A stretch of DNA of 60,383 nucleotides from Gemmatimonadota bacterium (GTDB lineage: Bacteria > Gemmatimonadota > Gemmatimonadetes > Longimicrobiales > Gaopeijiaceae). The stretch lies in assembly GCA_026706635.1 (NCBI GenBank), contig JAPOYJ010000083.1:1-60383 (forward strand). The letters run 5' to 3'. The position numbers and the translations under genes were made by a program. Shown piece after piece: positions 48,357-58,176 of this stretch. Numbering within the stretch: the first letter of the stretch is position 1; every line of letters starts with the position of its first letter. Below the pieces are notes generated by a model. That model had not been told where the DNA came from. It did not search any database and worked only from the letters and a program-made list of their open reading frames with translations.

Positions 48357-49101
48357 CGGGCTGCTGGGCCGCTTCGCCTGGTTCGAGCTCATGACCGGGG
48401 ATGTGGCCGAGGCACGCTCCTTCTACTCGCCGATCACCGGGTGGAGCACGAGCCTCTGGGAAGGGGCGAGCGGTCCCTACGAGATGTGGATGAAGGGAGA
48501 CCAGGCGGTCGCCGGGCTGATGGAGCTTCCGCAGCCGGATGTTCCCCCGTGCTGGCTGTCGTATGTCTCCACCCCCGGGCTGGACGGGACGCTGGCCAGG
48601 GTGCGCGACGCCGGGGGCTCGGTGCTGAGCGAGATGGCGGTTCCAGAGGTGGGCCGATTCGCCGTGGTCGCCGATCCGCAGGGTGGCGTGATTGCCGCGA
48701 TCGAGCCCGAAGGCGAGGCACCTGGCCACGATCGGCCCGCCGAGGTCGGGGAGTTCTCGTGGTGCGAGCTGGCGACGACCGACCCCGAGGGAGCGTGGCG
48801 CTTCTACGCCGAGGTCTTCGGCTGGGAGGACGCCGACACCATGGACCTTGGCGAGATGGGCATCTACCAGATGTTCAGCCGGGGCGCGCACCCGCTTGGC
48901 GGAATCTACCGTGCGCCGGAGGGGGTCCCCACCGGCTGGCTCTACTACGTGCGCGTCCCCGATGCAAAGGCTGCGGCGGAGCAGGTGAAGGAGCTGGGCG
49001 GCGCGATTCACAACGGCCCGGTCGAGGTGCCGGGGGGCGATCTCGTCGCCCAGGGAGTGGATTCGCAGGGAGTCGCCTTCGCGGTGCACTCGACGGCGTA
49101 G
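48349..49101 (+). CDS. Two-domain VOC family protein
   Basis: A 250-residue protein with two tandem VOC domains, each opening F-W/E-L-x-T-x-D-x-x-x-A: [20 protein letters not shown] at residue about 6 and [20 protein letters not shown] at about 138. Related proteins are annotated as CFP30B- or glyoxalase-like; function unknown. GTG at 48349 overlaps the cold-shock gene. Confidence 0.85.
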   Translation: MADGLLGRFAWFELMTGDVAEARSFYSPITGWSTSLWEGASGPYEMWMKGDQAVAGLMELPQPDVPPCWLSYVSTPGLDGTLARVRDAGGSVLSEMAVPEVGRFAVVADPQGGVIAAIEPEGEAPGHDRPAEVGEFSWCELATTDPEGAWRFYAEVFGWEDADTMDLGEMGIYQMFSRGAHPLGGIYRAPEGVPTGWLYYVRVPDAKAAAEQVKELGGAIHNGPVEVPGGDLVAQGVDSQGVAFAVHSTA

Positions 49102-49198
49102 CGGTTCTGTCGGGCGGCTCGGGGGGAGGGTTTCGCACGGGCCTGCCCAGAGTCCGCATGGCCAGCCCCGGGCCTGTCGGACCTCGTAGCGCGGGCCA

Positions 49199-51997
49199 GT
49201 GAACGGTCCATCCACGGGGGAGGGCGGCCGCTCCCGCCTCTTCCTGATCGACGCGTACGCGCTGATCTACCGCTCGTACTTCGCATTCGTGAACCGCCCG
49301 CTCACGAATTCGCGGGGCGAGAACACCTCGGCCGCCTTCGGCTTCGCCAACTTCCTCTACGCAGTTCGCGACGAGCATCGGCCGGAGTACATGGCGATCG
49401 TCTTCGACGCCGGCCTGAGCCACCGCAACGAGCTCTACCCCCAGTACAAGGCGACCCGCGAGAAGATGCCTGACGAGCTGCGCGAGTCGCTCCCCCGGAT
49501 CCGGGAGCTGGTCGAGGCCTTCGGCGACCGGATCGTCGAGGTCGACGGGTGGGAGGCCGACGACGTGATCGGGACGCTGGCCACCCGCGCGGTCGAAGCG
49601 GGGGCGGAGGCCGTCATCGTATCGGGCGACAAGGACTTCTACCAGATGGTAGGCGACCGCGTGCGCCTTCTGAACCCGGGACGCGGAGGGCCGGCCGGGG
49701 TGGCGGCGAGCTGGCTCGACCGGGACGGGGTCGTCGAGAAGGTGGGAGTGGAACCCGAACGCGTGGTGGACTACCTGGCGCTCGTGGGTGACTCCGCCGA
49801 CAATGTGCCGGGTGCCCGAGGCATCGGCCCCAAGACGGCCCAGGCGCTCCTTGGCCGCTTCGGAAGCCTCGACGAGGCGCTGGACCGCGCCGAGGAGGTG
49901 AAGGGCAAGCGGGCGAGGGAGTCGCTGATCGCCAACCGCGACAAGATTCTGCTTTCGCGGCGGCTGGTGACGATCCGGACCGATCTCGAGGTGGAGGAGG
50001 GTCTCGACGACCTGCGCGTCGGCGAGCCCGACCGGGAACGTCTTCGCGCACTCTTCGCCGAGCTGGAGTTGCGGCAGCTGCTGGAGCGGCTCGGCGGCCC
50101 GGAGAGCGGAGGAGCGGACGGGTCGGGCGCCCGCGCCCGGGGCGAGTACCGGGTGGTGGGGAGTCGTGGGGAGGTGGCCGAGATCGCCGAGTCGTGCAGA
50201 GGGGCCGGTCGGGTCGGGGTCGCCGTGCTCGGCACTCTCCCGCAGCCATGGCGAGGGAGGATCGCCGGGGTGGCGCTGGCGCCGGGCGTCGGCAGCGCGA
50301 GCTACCTTCCCTTCGCCCACACCGACGCGGTCGCCCTCGAGCTGGACGGCTCCCGGGAGGAGGCGCACGGCAACCTCCCCGGGATCACGGCTGTCGAGGC
50401 GGCTCCTCTCCGCGAACTCCTGGCGGACCCCGCGATCACGAAGGTGGGGCACGACCTCAAGCGCGCCATGATCGTCTGCAAGCGCGCGGGGCTGGAGTTT
50501 GCCGGGCCGCTGAGGGATGTGATGGTCGCGTCGTATGTGCTCGACCCGGGACGCCGCAGCCACGATCTGGTCGCGCTCGCGGCCGAGGCGCTGGGAGTGG
50601 GGGCGACCACTTCGGCGAGCGTTCTCGGGACGGGACGGAAGCGCCGCGACTTCGGCGATCTCGCGGTATCGGAGGCGCTGGACTATGCGTGCGAGCGGGC
50701 GGAGCTGCCGCTTCGGCTCTGGGACCGCTTTGGCCCGCAGCTCGACGAGCAGGGCCTGCGCAAGCTCTTCGAGTCGCTGGAGACGCCCCTGATCGGGATT
50801 CTCGCCGCAATGGAGATGCACGGCGTGCTGATCGACGCCACGCTCTTCGCGGAGATGAGCCGGCTCCTCGCCGAGGAGCTGGAGGGGCGCCGCCAGTCCG
50901 TCTGTCGGCTGGCCGGGGAGGACTTCAACCTCAACTCGACTCCGCAGCTCCGCGAGATACTCTTCGAGCGCCTGGAGCTCCCGGTGCTGCGGCGCACCAA
51001 GACCGGTCCCTCGACCGACTCCAGCGTCCTGGAGCAGCTCGCGGTCCGGGGGCACGAGCTTCCGCGCCGCATCCTCCGCTATCGGAAGCTGGAGAAGCTC
51101 AGGAGCACCTATGTCGACGCGCTCCCCGCGCTCGTGAGCCCCGAGACGGGGAGGATTCACACGACCTTCAACCAGACGGTCGCGGCGACGGGGCGGCTCT
51201 CCTCCTCGGACCCGAATCTGCAGAACGTCCCCATGGAGATCCGGCGCGCCTTCGTCTCCCCGCCGGGGTGGGTGATTCTGACGGCGGACTACTCGCAGAT
51301 CGAGCTCCGCATCCTCGCCCACCTCTCGGGCGACAGCGTCTTCGTCAACGCCTTTCGCGAGGACAAGGACATTCACCGCGAGACCGCGGCGGTGATCTTC
51401 GGGGTGGATGACGAGGATGTGACCGGCGAGATGCGCGCTCGGGCCAAGACGGTGAACTTCGCCACCCTGTACGGGCAGGGGGCCTTTGGGCTCGCCAGCC
51501 GACTTGGGATTTCGCAAGAGGAGGCGCGGCACTTCATCGCCGAATACTTCGAGCGCTTCTCGGGGGTGCGCCGATTCCTCGACGAACAGGTGGCTCTGGC
51601 CCGCGAGCGGGGCTGGGTCTCGACGCTGCTCGGACGCCGCCGCTTCGTGCCGGAGCTGGAGGCGCGCTCCTGGCACGCACGGCAGTTCGGCGAGCGGGTC
51701 GCGCAGAACACTCCGATCCAGGGCACCGCCGCCGATCTGATCAAGGTGGCGATGATCAGGATAGCAGGGGCCATGGGTGACTCGGAGTGGGCTCGCATGA
51801 TCCTCCAGGTGCACGACGAGCTCGTCTTCGAGGTGCGCGAGGAGCGGGCGGAGGAGCTGGCCGCGGAGGTGGCGCCTGCGATGGAGTCGGCGGTGGAGCT
51901 GGAAGTCCCGCTACGGGTGGATGTAGGCGTCGGGAGAAGCTGGTACGACTGCAAGTCCCACGCGCACCCACACGGCGACACCACGATGCAACGATGA
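49199..51997 (+). CDS. polA: DNA polymerase I
   Basis: A 932-residue polymerase. Residues 10-300 are the 5'-3' exonuclease (FLIDAYALIYRSYFAF, VSGDKDFYQMV, LVGDSADNVPGARGIGPKTA). The 3'-5' exonuclease region (about 325-500) lacks the usual DxE of motif I (VGVAVLGT), so proofreading is probably lost, as in Taq. The polymerase follows: motif A ILTADYSQIELRILAHLSGD with Asp697, motif B RAKTVNFATLYGQGAFGL, motif C QVHDELVFE. It does repair synthesis and Okazaki maturation. GTG start. Confidence 0.96.
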   Translation: MNGPSTGEGGRSRLFLIDAYALIYRSYFAFVNRPLTNSRGENTSAAFGFANFLYAVRDEHRPEYMAIVFDAGLSHRNELYPQYKATREKMPDELRESLPRIRELVEAFGDRIVEVDGWEADDVIGTLATRAVEAGAEAVIVSGDKDFYQMVGDRVRLLNPGRGGPAGVAASWLDRDGVVEKVGVEPERVVDYLALVGDSADNVPGARGIGPKTAQALLGRFGSLDEALDRAEEVKGKRARESLIANRDKILLSRRLVTIRTDLEVEEGLDDLRVGEPDRERLRALFAELELRQLLERLGGPESGGADGSGARARGEYRVVGSRGEVAEIAESCRGAGRVGVAVLGTLPQPWRGRIAGVALAPGVGSASYLPFAHTDAVALELDGSREEAHGNLPGITAVEAAPLRELLADPAITKVGHDLKRAMIVCKRAGLEFAGPLRDVMVASYVLDPGRRSHDLVALAAEALGVGATTSASVLGTGRKRRDFGDLAVSEALDYACERAELPLRLWDRFGPQLDEQGLRKLFESLETPLIGILAAMEMHGVLIDATLFAEMSRLLAEELEGRRQSVCRLAGEDFNLNSTPQLREILFERLELPVLRRTKTGPSTDSSVLEQLAVRGHELPRRILRYRKLEKLRSTYVDALPALVSPETGRIHTTFNQTVAATGRLSSSDPNLQNVPMEIRRAFVSPPGWVILTADYSQIELRILAHLSGDSVFVNAFREDKDIHRETAAVIFGVDDEDVTGEMRARAKTVNFATLYGQGAFGLASRLGISQEEARHFIAEYFERFSGVRRFLDEQVALARERGWVSTLLGRRRFVPELEARSWHARQFGERVAQNTPIQGTAADLIKVAMIRIAGAMGDSEWARMILQVHDELVFEVREERAEELAAEVAPAMESAVELEVPLRVDVGVGRSWYDCKSHAHPHGDTTMQR

Positions 51998-52080
51998 CGA
52001 CGAGGCCAGAGTCGAGGCCAGAGTACATACAGTGCGAGGCCAGAGTCGGACCGGATTGTCCCGTCAAGAGAGCGTCGCGC

Positions 52081-52135
52081 CCTGCCGGCGGGGCGCGACG
52101 CCGGTCTCGGTGCTTGTGCGAGATTATCCACGGGC
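52081..52135 (+). repeat. Repeat-family tail fragment
   Basis: GCCGGCGGGGCGCGACGCCG followed by GTCTCGGTGCTTGTGCGAG and ATTATCCACGGG matches the tail of the full copy (31968-32016). It lies directly before the DUF1326 gene. Confidence 0.75.
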
Positions 52136-52139
52136 TCAT

Positions 52140-52748
52140 ATGACGAACGACTGGTGGGCCGAAGGGCTCCTCTTCGAGAACTGCAACTGCACCGCGGTCT
52201 GCCCGGGGCACATCCACTTCTCGCAGAGCTGCACGCACGAGCGCTGCCTCGGCTACTGGGCGATACGCGTCGAGGCGGGCGAGCTGGAGGGTGTGGATCT
52301 CGCCGGGGTGGTGGCGGTGATCGTCTACGACGCCCCGAGCGTGATGGTCGATGGGGGGTGGAGCCAGAGGATCGTCGTCGCAGAGCACGCCAGCGCGGAG
52401 CAGGCGACCGCTCTAGAGCAGATCGTCTCCGGGAAGGTGGGCGGACCGTGGGAGGTTCTCGCCAGATTCGTCGCCGAACCGCTCCCGACCCGGCGCGCGC
52501 CGATCGCGATCGAGGATCGGCCGGCCCGGAAGGCGGTGACGGTGGCGGGGCTGCTCAGAAGCACCGTCGAGGCGATTCGGGGCAGGGACCGCGCGGCGCC
52601 CGTCACCTTCAGCAACATCTACAACCAGATTCACGACTCGACGCAGGTGATCGCGCGTGGATCCTCCGAGTACGACGACGGCGAGATCGTCTTCGCCAAC
52701 GAGGGCAGCCATGGCCTCTGGTCGCGCTTCCGCTGGACGGGAGGGTGA
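52140..52748 (+). CDS. DUF1326 protein
   Basis: A 202-residue protein. FENCNCTAVCPGHIHFSQSC THERCLGYWA has the cysteine set of DUF1326 (CNC, C, C, C), suggesting metal binding. The TGA overlaps the GTG of the DUF2182 gene; DUF1326 and DUF2182 genes are recurrent neighbours, and a shared metal function is often assumed. No confirmed activity. Confidence 0.85.
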   Translation: MTNDWWAEGLLFENCNCTAVCPGHIHFSQSCTHERCLGYWAIRVEAGELEGVDLAGVVAVIVYDAPSVMVDGGWSQRIVVAEHASAEQATALEQIVSGKVGGPWEVLARFVAEPLPTRRAPIAIEDRPARKAVTVAGLLRSTVEAIRGRDRAAPVTFSNIYNQIHDSTQVIARGSSEYDDGEIVFANEGSHGLWSRFRWTGG

Positions 52749-53347
52749 CTTTCGGCCGGGCGCTCCCGATGTGGCTGGCGATGACTGCGGTGATGATGGC
52801 GCCGGTGGTCGCGCCGTGGATTCGGGCGCTGGTCAGAGTTGCCAGCACCGGTGGTACGGGAGCCTACCTGCCGACGGTCTTCGCCTTCGGGGCCGGGTAC
52901 GCCATCGCGTGGGGCGGCTTCAGCGTCTTGGCGGCGGGGGTGCAGACGGGGCTGACGGCGCTCGCGGTCCCGGTTCCCTTCGGCCTGGAGGCGCGCATGC
53001 ACTCGGGTATCGCGCTCCTCCTCGCCGGTTCGTTTCAGTTTACCCGCTTCAAGACGGCGTGTCTTCGCCGCTGCCGCTCGCCGCAATCGTATCTGCTGGC
53101 GCACTGGCGACCCGGGCTCGTTGGATCAGTGCGGGTAGGTCTCGGGCACGGCGTGGACTGCGTCGGGTGCTGCTGGGCCGTCATGGCGCTCGCGCTGGTG
53201 GTCGGGATGGCTCACCTGGCGTGGATGGGTCTCCTGATGGCGATCATGGTGGCCGAGATGGCGACTCCGCTGGGGGGCAGAATCACCCGTCCGGTCGGGG
53301 TGGCGCTGATCGTCGCCGGGCTGGTCGTGATCGGAGCGTCGGGGTGA
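52745..53347 (+). CDS. DUF2182 metal-binding membrane protein
   Basis: A 200-residue protein with about five helices. MWLAMTAVMMAPVVAPWIRA, FQFTRFKTACLRRCRSP and GLGHGVDCVGCCWAVMAL are typical of DUF2182; the Cys/His positions suggest metal binding in the membrane. GTG start overlaps the DUF1326 stop. Function unknown. Confidence 0.86.
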   Translation: MTFGRALPMWLAMTAVMMAPVVAPWIRALVRVASTGGTGAYLPTVFAFGAGYAIAWGGFSVLAAGVQTGLTALAVPVPFGLEARMHSGIALLLAGSFQFTRFKTACLRRCRSPQSYLLAHWRPGLVGSVRVGLGHGVDCVGCCWAVMALALVVGMAHLAWMGLLMAIMVAEMATPLGGRITRPVGVALIVAGLVVIGASG

Positions 53348-53430
53348 TCCTCGCCTCCGGCCACGCGGTGGCTGGCGTCCCCACGCGCCCCCACGTTGAC
53401 GCGGGACCCTTGGGGGCGGATACTCCCCAC

Positions 53431-54366
53431 ATGCCGAAGTCGCAACCGATTCCGATCGGTGGTGGCGCGACCATCATCGATCTGCACTTCGAGGGACACG
53501 CCTCGATCATCGGCGTCTGCGTGCTCGAGCTGGAGGACGGGATCGCGCTCGTGGATCCGGGCCCCGAGGCGAGGCTGGGCGAGCTCACCGAGGGGCTCGC
53601 GAGGATCGGGCGCACTCTGGAGGACGTGCGGGCGGTCCTTCTCACGCACATCCACCTGGACCACGCCACCGCGGCTGGCGCTATCGCCGCCCGTTCCCCC
53701 GGGGCGCGAGTCTACGTCCACGGCATCGGCGCACCGCACATGGCCGATCCGACGCGGCTCCTGGCATCCGCCGAGCGCATCTACGGCGATCGCATGGCGA
53801 CGCTCTGGGGGCGGTTCGTGCCGGTCCCGGCCGAGCAGCTGCGGGTCGTGGACGACGAGGATGTGCTCGAGCTCGGTGGCCGCAGCCTCGAGGTCGCGTA
53901 CCTGCCCGGACACGCCAGCCACCACGTCGCGTACCACGAGGCCGCGACCGGAACCGCCTGGGTGGGCGATGTGGGCGGAATCCGGATCGGTGGCGGCCCT
54001 CCGCTCCCAGTCACCCCACCACCGGATATCGATGTAGAGCTCTGGCGCGACTCGATCGCCCGGGTGATGGCGTGGTCCCCCGACCGCATCGTGCCGACGC
54101 ACTTCGGCGTCTACACCGACCCGGCGGCGCACTTCGGCAAGCTCGAGGAGGCACTTCTGGATTGGACGAGGTGGGTGCGGGGCTCGCTGGCGGACGCCAA
54201 CGGAAGGAGCGACCGGGAGCTCCGTGGCGACTTCGCCCGCTGGGTCGAGGACGGCCTCTCGGAGCGCCTCTCCGCCGAACTCACCGAGCGCTACGCCACC
54301 GCTTCGGGCTTTCCAGACTCCTGGTCGGGGCTGGCGCGCTACTGGCGCAAGCGCGGGATCGGATAG
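53431..54366 (+). CDS. Metallo-beta-lactamase-fold hydrolase
   Basis: A 311-residue enzyme. The metal motif is LLTHIHLDHATAAG, with HASHHVAY, VGDVGGIRI and PTHFG as further ligands. A C-terminal helical region (about 225-305) resembles that of MBL hydrolases acting on thioesters or lactones. ATG 53431 is chosen; an upstream GTG at 53344 would add 29 residues without conservation. Confidence 0.88.
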   Translation: MPKSQPIPIGGGATIIDLHFEGHASIIGVCVLELEDGIALVDPGPEARLGELTEGLARIGRTLEDVRAVLLTHIHLDHATAAGAIAARSPGARVYVHGIGAPHMADPTRLLASAERIYGDRMATLWGRFVPVPAEQLRVVDDEDVLELGGRSLEVAYLPGHASHHVAYHEAATGTAWVGDVGGIRIGGGPPLPVTPPPDIDVELWRDSIARVMAWSPDRIVPTHFGVYTDPAAHFGKLEEALLDWTRWVRGSLADANGRSDRELRGDFARWVEDGLSERLSAELTERYATASGFPDSWSGLARYWRKRGIG

Positions 54367-54373
54367 CCGCCTC

Positions 54374-54766
54374 GTGCTCTACGCCGCCCACTCGGGAATC
54401 CGCTACCTGGTCCTCGCGGCCGGGGTCGCCGTCGTGCTCTTCGCCCTCTACGGATCCCTGCGCAGGCGTCCGTACGCTCCTGCCATGGCGCGGCTCTCGG
54501 CGACCTTCGCCGGGCTCCTCCACCTGCAGATCCTGATCGGCTTCGCCACCCTCCTCTCGCGACCCTTCCACACCCGTCTGATCGGCCACATCTTCGCGAT
54601 GCTCGCTGCGGCCGCCGTCGCGCAGCTGGTCGGCAGCGTCATGAAGAGGCGTCCCGAGGAGGAGCGGAGCCATCTTCCCCACCTGGTCTCCGCGCTGGTG
54701 GCGCTCGCCCTGGTCGCCGTTGGCATCCATGCAATCGGGCGGGGCATGCTCCAGAGCACGCTGTAG
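54374..54766 (+). CDS. Small four-helix membrane protein
   Basis: A 130-residue protein with four hydrophobic helices and histidines near the membrane faces (YAAHSGIRYLVLAAG, LLHLQILIGF, LIGHIFAMLA, VAVGIHAIG). The pattern hints at heme or quinone binding as in cytochrome b561-like proteins, but no family is certain. GTG start inferred. A repeat element begins one base after its stop. Confidence 0.65.
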   Translation: MLYAAHSGIRYLVLAAGVAVVLFALYGSLRRRPYAPAMARLSATFAGLLHLQILIGFATLLSRPFHTRLIGHIFAMLAAAAVAQLVGSVMKRRPEEERSHLPHLVSALVALALVAVGIHAIGRGMLQSTL

Positions 54767-54912
54767 TAGCAGCCCGTGGACGAATTTCCCGCGGCAGGAA
54801 CGGCGCTGCACTCCCGCTGGATCGCTTCGCTTGCCCAGCCATAATGTAATGTACGCTTTACAATATGTAATCCACGGTTTACAATTCCCATATCCGTGGC
54901 TTCGCTCTGTGC
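54767..54912 (+). repeat. Repeat-family copy (head plus AT-rich core)
   Basis: TAGCAGCCCGTGGACGAATT, CCCGCGGCAGG, GCGCTGCACTCCCGC, then core TGTAATGTACGCTTTACAAT and GGTTTACAATTCCC, ending GTGGCTTCGCTCTGTGC. It fills the gap between the four-helix gene and the acyl-CoA dehydrogenase start at 54917, as the copy at 9985-10130 does for the DsbD-like gene. It could provide a promoter or regulator site. Confidence 0.8.
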
Positions 54913-54916
54913 TGCA

Positions 54917-56845
54917 ATGAGCACCTCCCGGTCTCCGAGCAACGCCCAGGAATCGCGCGATGTCGCCGAGGGTGCGCGGGAATCCCGGTGGGTGAAGCGG
55001 AGCTTCCTGAGGGAGCTCTTCGCCGGACGGCTCTCGCTGGAGCTGGTTCACCCGCACCCGGAACAGGACCCGGAGGAGGCCGTCCGCGCGGCGCCCTTCC
55101 TCGAGTCGGTGCGGGGCTTCGTGGAAGAGCACGTGGATGGCGACTCCTTCGACCGGGACGGGTGGGTGCCCGAATCGGTGCTCGAGGGGCTCGCCGAGCT
55201 GGGAGCCTTCGGAATCAAGATCCCGCGCGAGTACGGCGGGCTTGGCCTCTCGCAGATCTCGTACAACCGGGCTCTCGCGCTGGTGGCCAGCCGCTGCACC
55301 GCGACCGGGGCCTTCCTCTCGGCCCATCAGTCGATTGGACTGCCAACGCCGCTGGTCCTCTTCGGCACCGAGGAGCAGAAGCGAGCCTACCTCCCCAGGG
55401 CCGCCAGGGGCGAGCTCTCCGCCTTCGCGCTCACTGAGCAGATGGTCGGCTCCGACCCGGCCAACATGTCCACCTTCGCCGAACTTTCCGCCGACGGTTC
55501 GCACTACACGCTGAATGGCGAGAAGCTCTGGACCACCAACGGGCCGAGGGCCGACCTCCTCGTCGTGATGGCGCGCACCCCTCCGCGCGAGGGGGTGAGG
55601 GGGAAGCACCCGATCAGCGCCTTCATCGTGGAGAGATCCTGGCCCGGGGTCGAGGTGGGCGAGGTGTGCGACTTCATGGGGATGCGGGCGATCTCGAATG
55701 GCGTCCTCCGCTTTCGCGACGTCAGGGTGCCCGCCGAGAACCTCCTCTGGGGGGAGGGGCTCGGGCTCAAGCTGGCGCTGATCACCCTCAACACCGGGCG
55801 CCTGGCGCTCCCCGCCTTCTGCACCGCCACCGCCAAGAGCCAGCTTCGCGCCTGCCGCGCCTGGGCGGCCGAGCGGGTGCAGTGGGGCGCCCCGATCGGG
55901 GAGCACGACGCGGTCGCCCAGATGCTCGGGCGCATGGCGGCCGAGGTCTACGCGATGGAGGCCGCGGTGGAGCTGGCGGCCGCCATCTCGGCCCAGGGCA
56001 GGCTGGACATTCGCCTCGAGGCCGCGATCGCGAAGCTCTGGCACAGCGAGAAGGGATGGGAGCTCGTCAACTACGCGGTGCAGATCCGGGGCGGGCGGGG
56101 CTACGAGACGACCGAGTCGCTCAGGCGCCGGGGCGAGGACCCCTTTCCGGCGGAGCGCCAGCTCAGGGACGCCAGGATCAACACGATCTTCGAGGGTTCG
56201 AGCGAGATCATGCGCCTCTTCATCGCCCGCGAGGCCGTCGACAAGCACCTCTCGGTGGCGGGTGGCGCGGTCGATCCCACCCTGCCGTGGGCGCGACGCG
56301 CTCGGGTCGCGCTGCGGGCGGCCGCCTACTACTCCCTCTGGTACCCCGGGCAGTGGCTGGGCTGGGGCTGGTGGCCCCGCTACCGCTCCTTTGGGCCACT
56401 CGCCCGCCACATGCGCTTTGTGGAGCGAACGTCGCGGAGGCTGGCTCGCACGCTCTTTTGCGCCATAGTGCGCTTCGGAGCGGGCCTCGAGCGCCGCCAG
56501 GCCGTCCTTGGCAGGCTGGTGGACATCGGCGCGGACCTCTTCGTGATGACCGCGGCCAACGTCAGGGCGATGAAGCTCGCTGCCGAAGACCCGGAGGATT
56601 CGACCCCCGTCGAGCTCGCGGACGCAGCGTGCAGGCTCGCCAGGCGCAGGATCGCCGCCCGCTTCCGCACGGTATTCCGCAACGACGACACCGACATCTA
56701 CCGGATCGCCGCACGGGCGATGGAGGGACGCTACGCGGGGCTGGAGGGGGGCATCGCCGACGAGCTGGCGCTGGCGCAGGAGGAGCTTGCGGATGGGGAG
56801 ACGCAACCCGCCAGGGAGGAGGTCGGCGAGCCGGTAGCCACCTGA
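54917..56845 (+). CDS. Acyl-CoA dehydrogenase, long form (VLCAD/ACAD9-like)
   Basis: A 642-residue flavoprotein, longer than the 380-residue type because of a C-terminal helical extension (about 480-640) as in membrane-bound very-long-chain dehydrogenases. Motifs: FALTEQMVGSDPANMSTFAE, KLWTTNGPRADLLV, FEGSSEIMRLFIAREA (catalytic Glu). ATG at 54917 is used. Its stop shares an A with the ctaA ATG (TGATG), so they may be co-transcribed. Confidence 0.9.
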   Translation: MSTSRSPSNAQESRDVAEGARESRWVKRSFLRELFAGRLSLELVHPHPEQDPEEAVRAAPFLESVRGFVEEHVDGDSFDRDGWVPESVLEGLAELGAFGIKIPREYGGLGLSQISYNRALALVASRCTATGAFLSAHQSIGLPTPLVLFGTEEQKRAYLPRAARGELSAFALTEQMVGSDPANMSTFAELSADGSHYTLNGEKLWTTNGPRADLLVVMARTPPREGVRGKHPISAFIVERSWPGVEVGEVCDFMGMRAISNGVLRFRDVRVPAENLLWGEGLGLKLALITLNTGRLALPAFCTATAKSQLRACRAWAAERVQWGAPIGEHDAVAQMLGRMAAEVYAMEAAVELAAAISAQGRLDIRLEAAIAKLWHSEKGWELVNYAVQIRGGRGYETTESLRRRGEDPFPAERQLRDARINTIFEGSSEIMRLFIAREAVDKHLSVAGGAVDPTLPWARRARVALRAAAYYSLWYPGQWLGWGWWPRYRSFGPLARHMRFVERTSRRLARTLFCAIVRFGAGLERRQAVLGRLVDIGADLFVMTAANVRAMKLAAEDPEDSTPVELADAACRLARRRIAARFRTVFRNDDTDIYRIAARAMEGRYAGLEGGIADELALAQEELADGETQPAREEVGEPVAT

Positions 56846-57729
56846 TGGCGCGCCCCCTCCTCCTCTTCGTGCTCCTCTGGACGATGGCGCTGATCTTCCT
56901 CGGGAGCTACGTGCACGCCACCGAGGCGAGCCTTGCCTGCCCGGACTGGCCGACGTGCTTCGGGACGATGATGCCCGAGATGACCGGGGGCGTCTTCTGG
57001 GAGCACCTGCACCGGCTCTGGGCCGGAGCCCTGGTCCTCCTCTTCGCCGTATCGGTGGTGGTTCTCCGCCGCGGCTACCCTGAGCGCATCTGGCTCTTCC
57101 GCCTTGGGCTGGCGGGCATAGCGGCGCTCCTCGCGCAGTCGCTCCTCGGCGGCCTGACGGTGCTCCTCAGGCTCCCGGACGCGATCTCGGCCGCCCACCT
57201 CGCGATGGCGCTCGTCTTCGTGGCGCTGCTGACGACGCTCCTGGCGCGGACCGGTCGAGACCCGGCTGCCGCAGTCGACCGGGGAAGCGGAGAGCGATTG
57301 CTGGCGTTCCGGATGGGGCTGCTGGCGTCGCTCCTCCTCTACGCGCAGTCGATGGTCGGTGCCTGGGTGCGCCACCGGGACGCGGGGATGGCCTGTCCGG
57401 ACTGGCCGCTCTGCCTCGGCCGCCTCGTGCCTCCGCTCGAGTTCGGGATCGTGCAGCTCCACTACCTGCACCGGGTCCTAGGGGTGCTCGTCGCCCTGGT
57501 GGTGATTGCCTGCTCCTGGACGCTCCTCAGGCGGTGTGGCTCGCGCTCGGTGCGGCTCGCGGGCGCGGCGCTCGGGGGCGGCGTGGCCATGCAGGTCGTG
57601 CTGGGCTTCCTCTCGGTCGCGGCACGGCTGGACCCGGTGCTCGTGTCTCTCCACACGCTGCTGGCGGCCACCCTCCTCGCCGTCACCGTCTGGGTGGCGG
57701 CCTCCTCGTGGGAGAGAGGTCCGGCGTGA
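56845..57729 (+). CDS. ctaA: Heme A synthase
   Basis: A 294-residue protein of eight helices in two halves. YVHATEASLACPDWPTCFG and WVRHRDAGMACPDWPLCLG are the paired CtaA loops with cysteines and tryptophans, and the heme-ligand histidines lie in FWEHLHRLWAG, AAHLAMALV, LHYLHRVLG and SLHTLLAA. It converts heme O to heme A for cytochrome aa3-type oxidases. A DUF420 gene follows by overlap. Confidence 0.93.
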   Translation: MARPLLLFVLLWTMALIFLGSYVHATEASLACPDWPTCFGTMMPEMTGGVFWEHLHRLWAGALVLLFAVSVVVLRRGYPERIWLFRLGLAGIAALLAQSLLGGLTVLLRLPDAISAAHLAMALVFVALLTTLLARTGRDPAAAVDRGSGERLLAFRMGLLASLLLYAQSMVGAWVRHRDAGMACPDWPLCLGRLVPPLEFGIVQLHYLHRVLGVLVALVVIACSWTLLRRCGSRSVRLAGAALGGGVAMQVVLGFLSVAARLDPVLVSLHTLLAATLLAVTVWVAASSWERGPA

Positions 57730-58151
57730 CGGCCGAGGCGGTCGGGGAGGTGCTGGCCGGGGTCAACGCCTTACTCAACCTGACCTGTGCTCTTCTCCTC
57801 CTGGCGGGGGTGCGACACATCCGCCAGAGAAGGGTGAGGCGGCACCAGCGGTGCATGATCGGGGCCACCGCCGCCTCGGCGCTCTTCCTGGTCCTCTATG
57901 TGACGCGCTTCTCGCTAACCGGGACGCACCGGTACGAGGGGCCCGAGCTGGTGCGAAGGGTCTACCTGGCCGTGCTCTTCAGCCACATGGTCCTGGCCGC
58001 AGGGGTCGTCCCGCTCGTGCTCCGCCTCCTCTACCTGGCGCGCCGGCACCGCTTCAAGGCCCACCGCCGCCTGGCCCGCTGGACGCTCCCGATCTGGCTC
58101 TACGTCTCCTTCACCGGGCTCTTCGTCTACTACATGCTCTACCACTCCTAA
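57726..58151 (+). CDS. DUF420 membrane protein (CtaM-like)
   Basis: A 141-residue membrane protein with four helices. LLLLAGVRHIRQRRVRRHQR, YVTRFSLTGTHRYEG and FSHMVLAAGVVPLVL are DUF420 features; members such as CtaM are needed for maturation of heme A oxidases. GTG start overlaps the ctaA stop (GTGA). Together they form an oxidase-assembly cluster without the oxidase in view. Confidence 0.9.
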   Translation: MTAEAVGEVLAGVNALLNLTCALLLLAGVRHIRQRRVRRHQRCMIGATAASALFLVLYVTRFSLTGTHRYEGPELVRRVYLAVLFSHMVLAAGVVPLVLRLLYLARRHRFKAHRRLARWTLPIWLYVSFTGLFVYYMLYHS

Positions 58152-58176
58152 CGGCCCGCGTCGTAGCGGCCTGCGG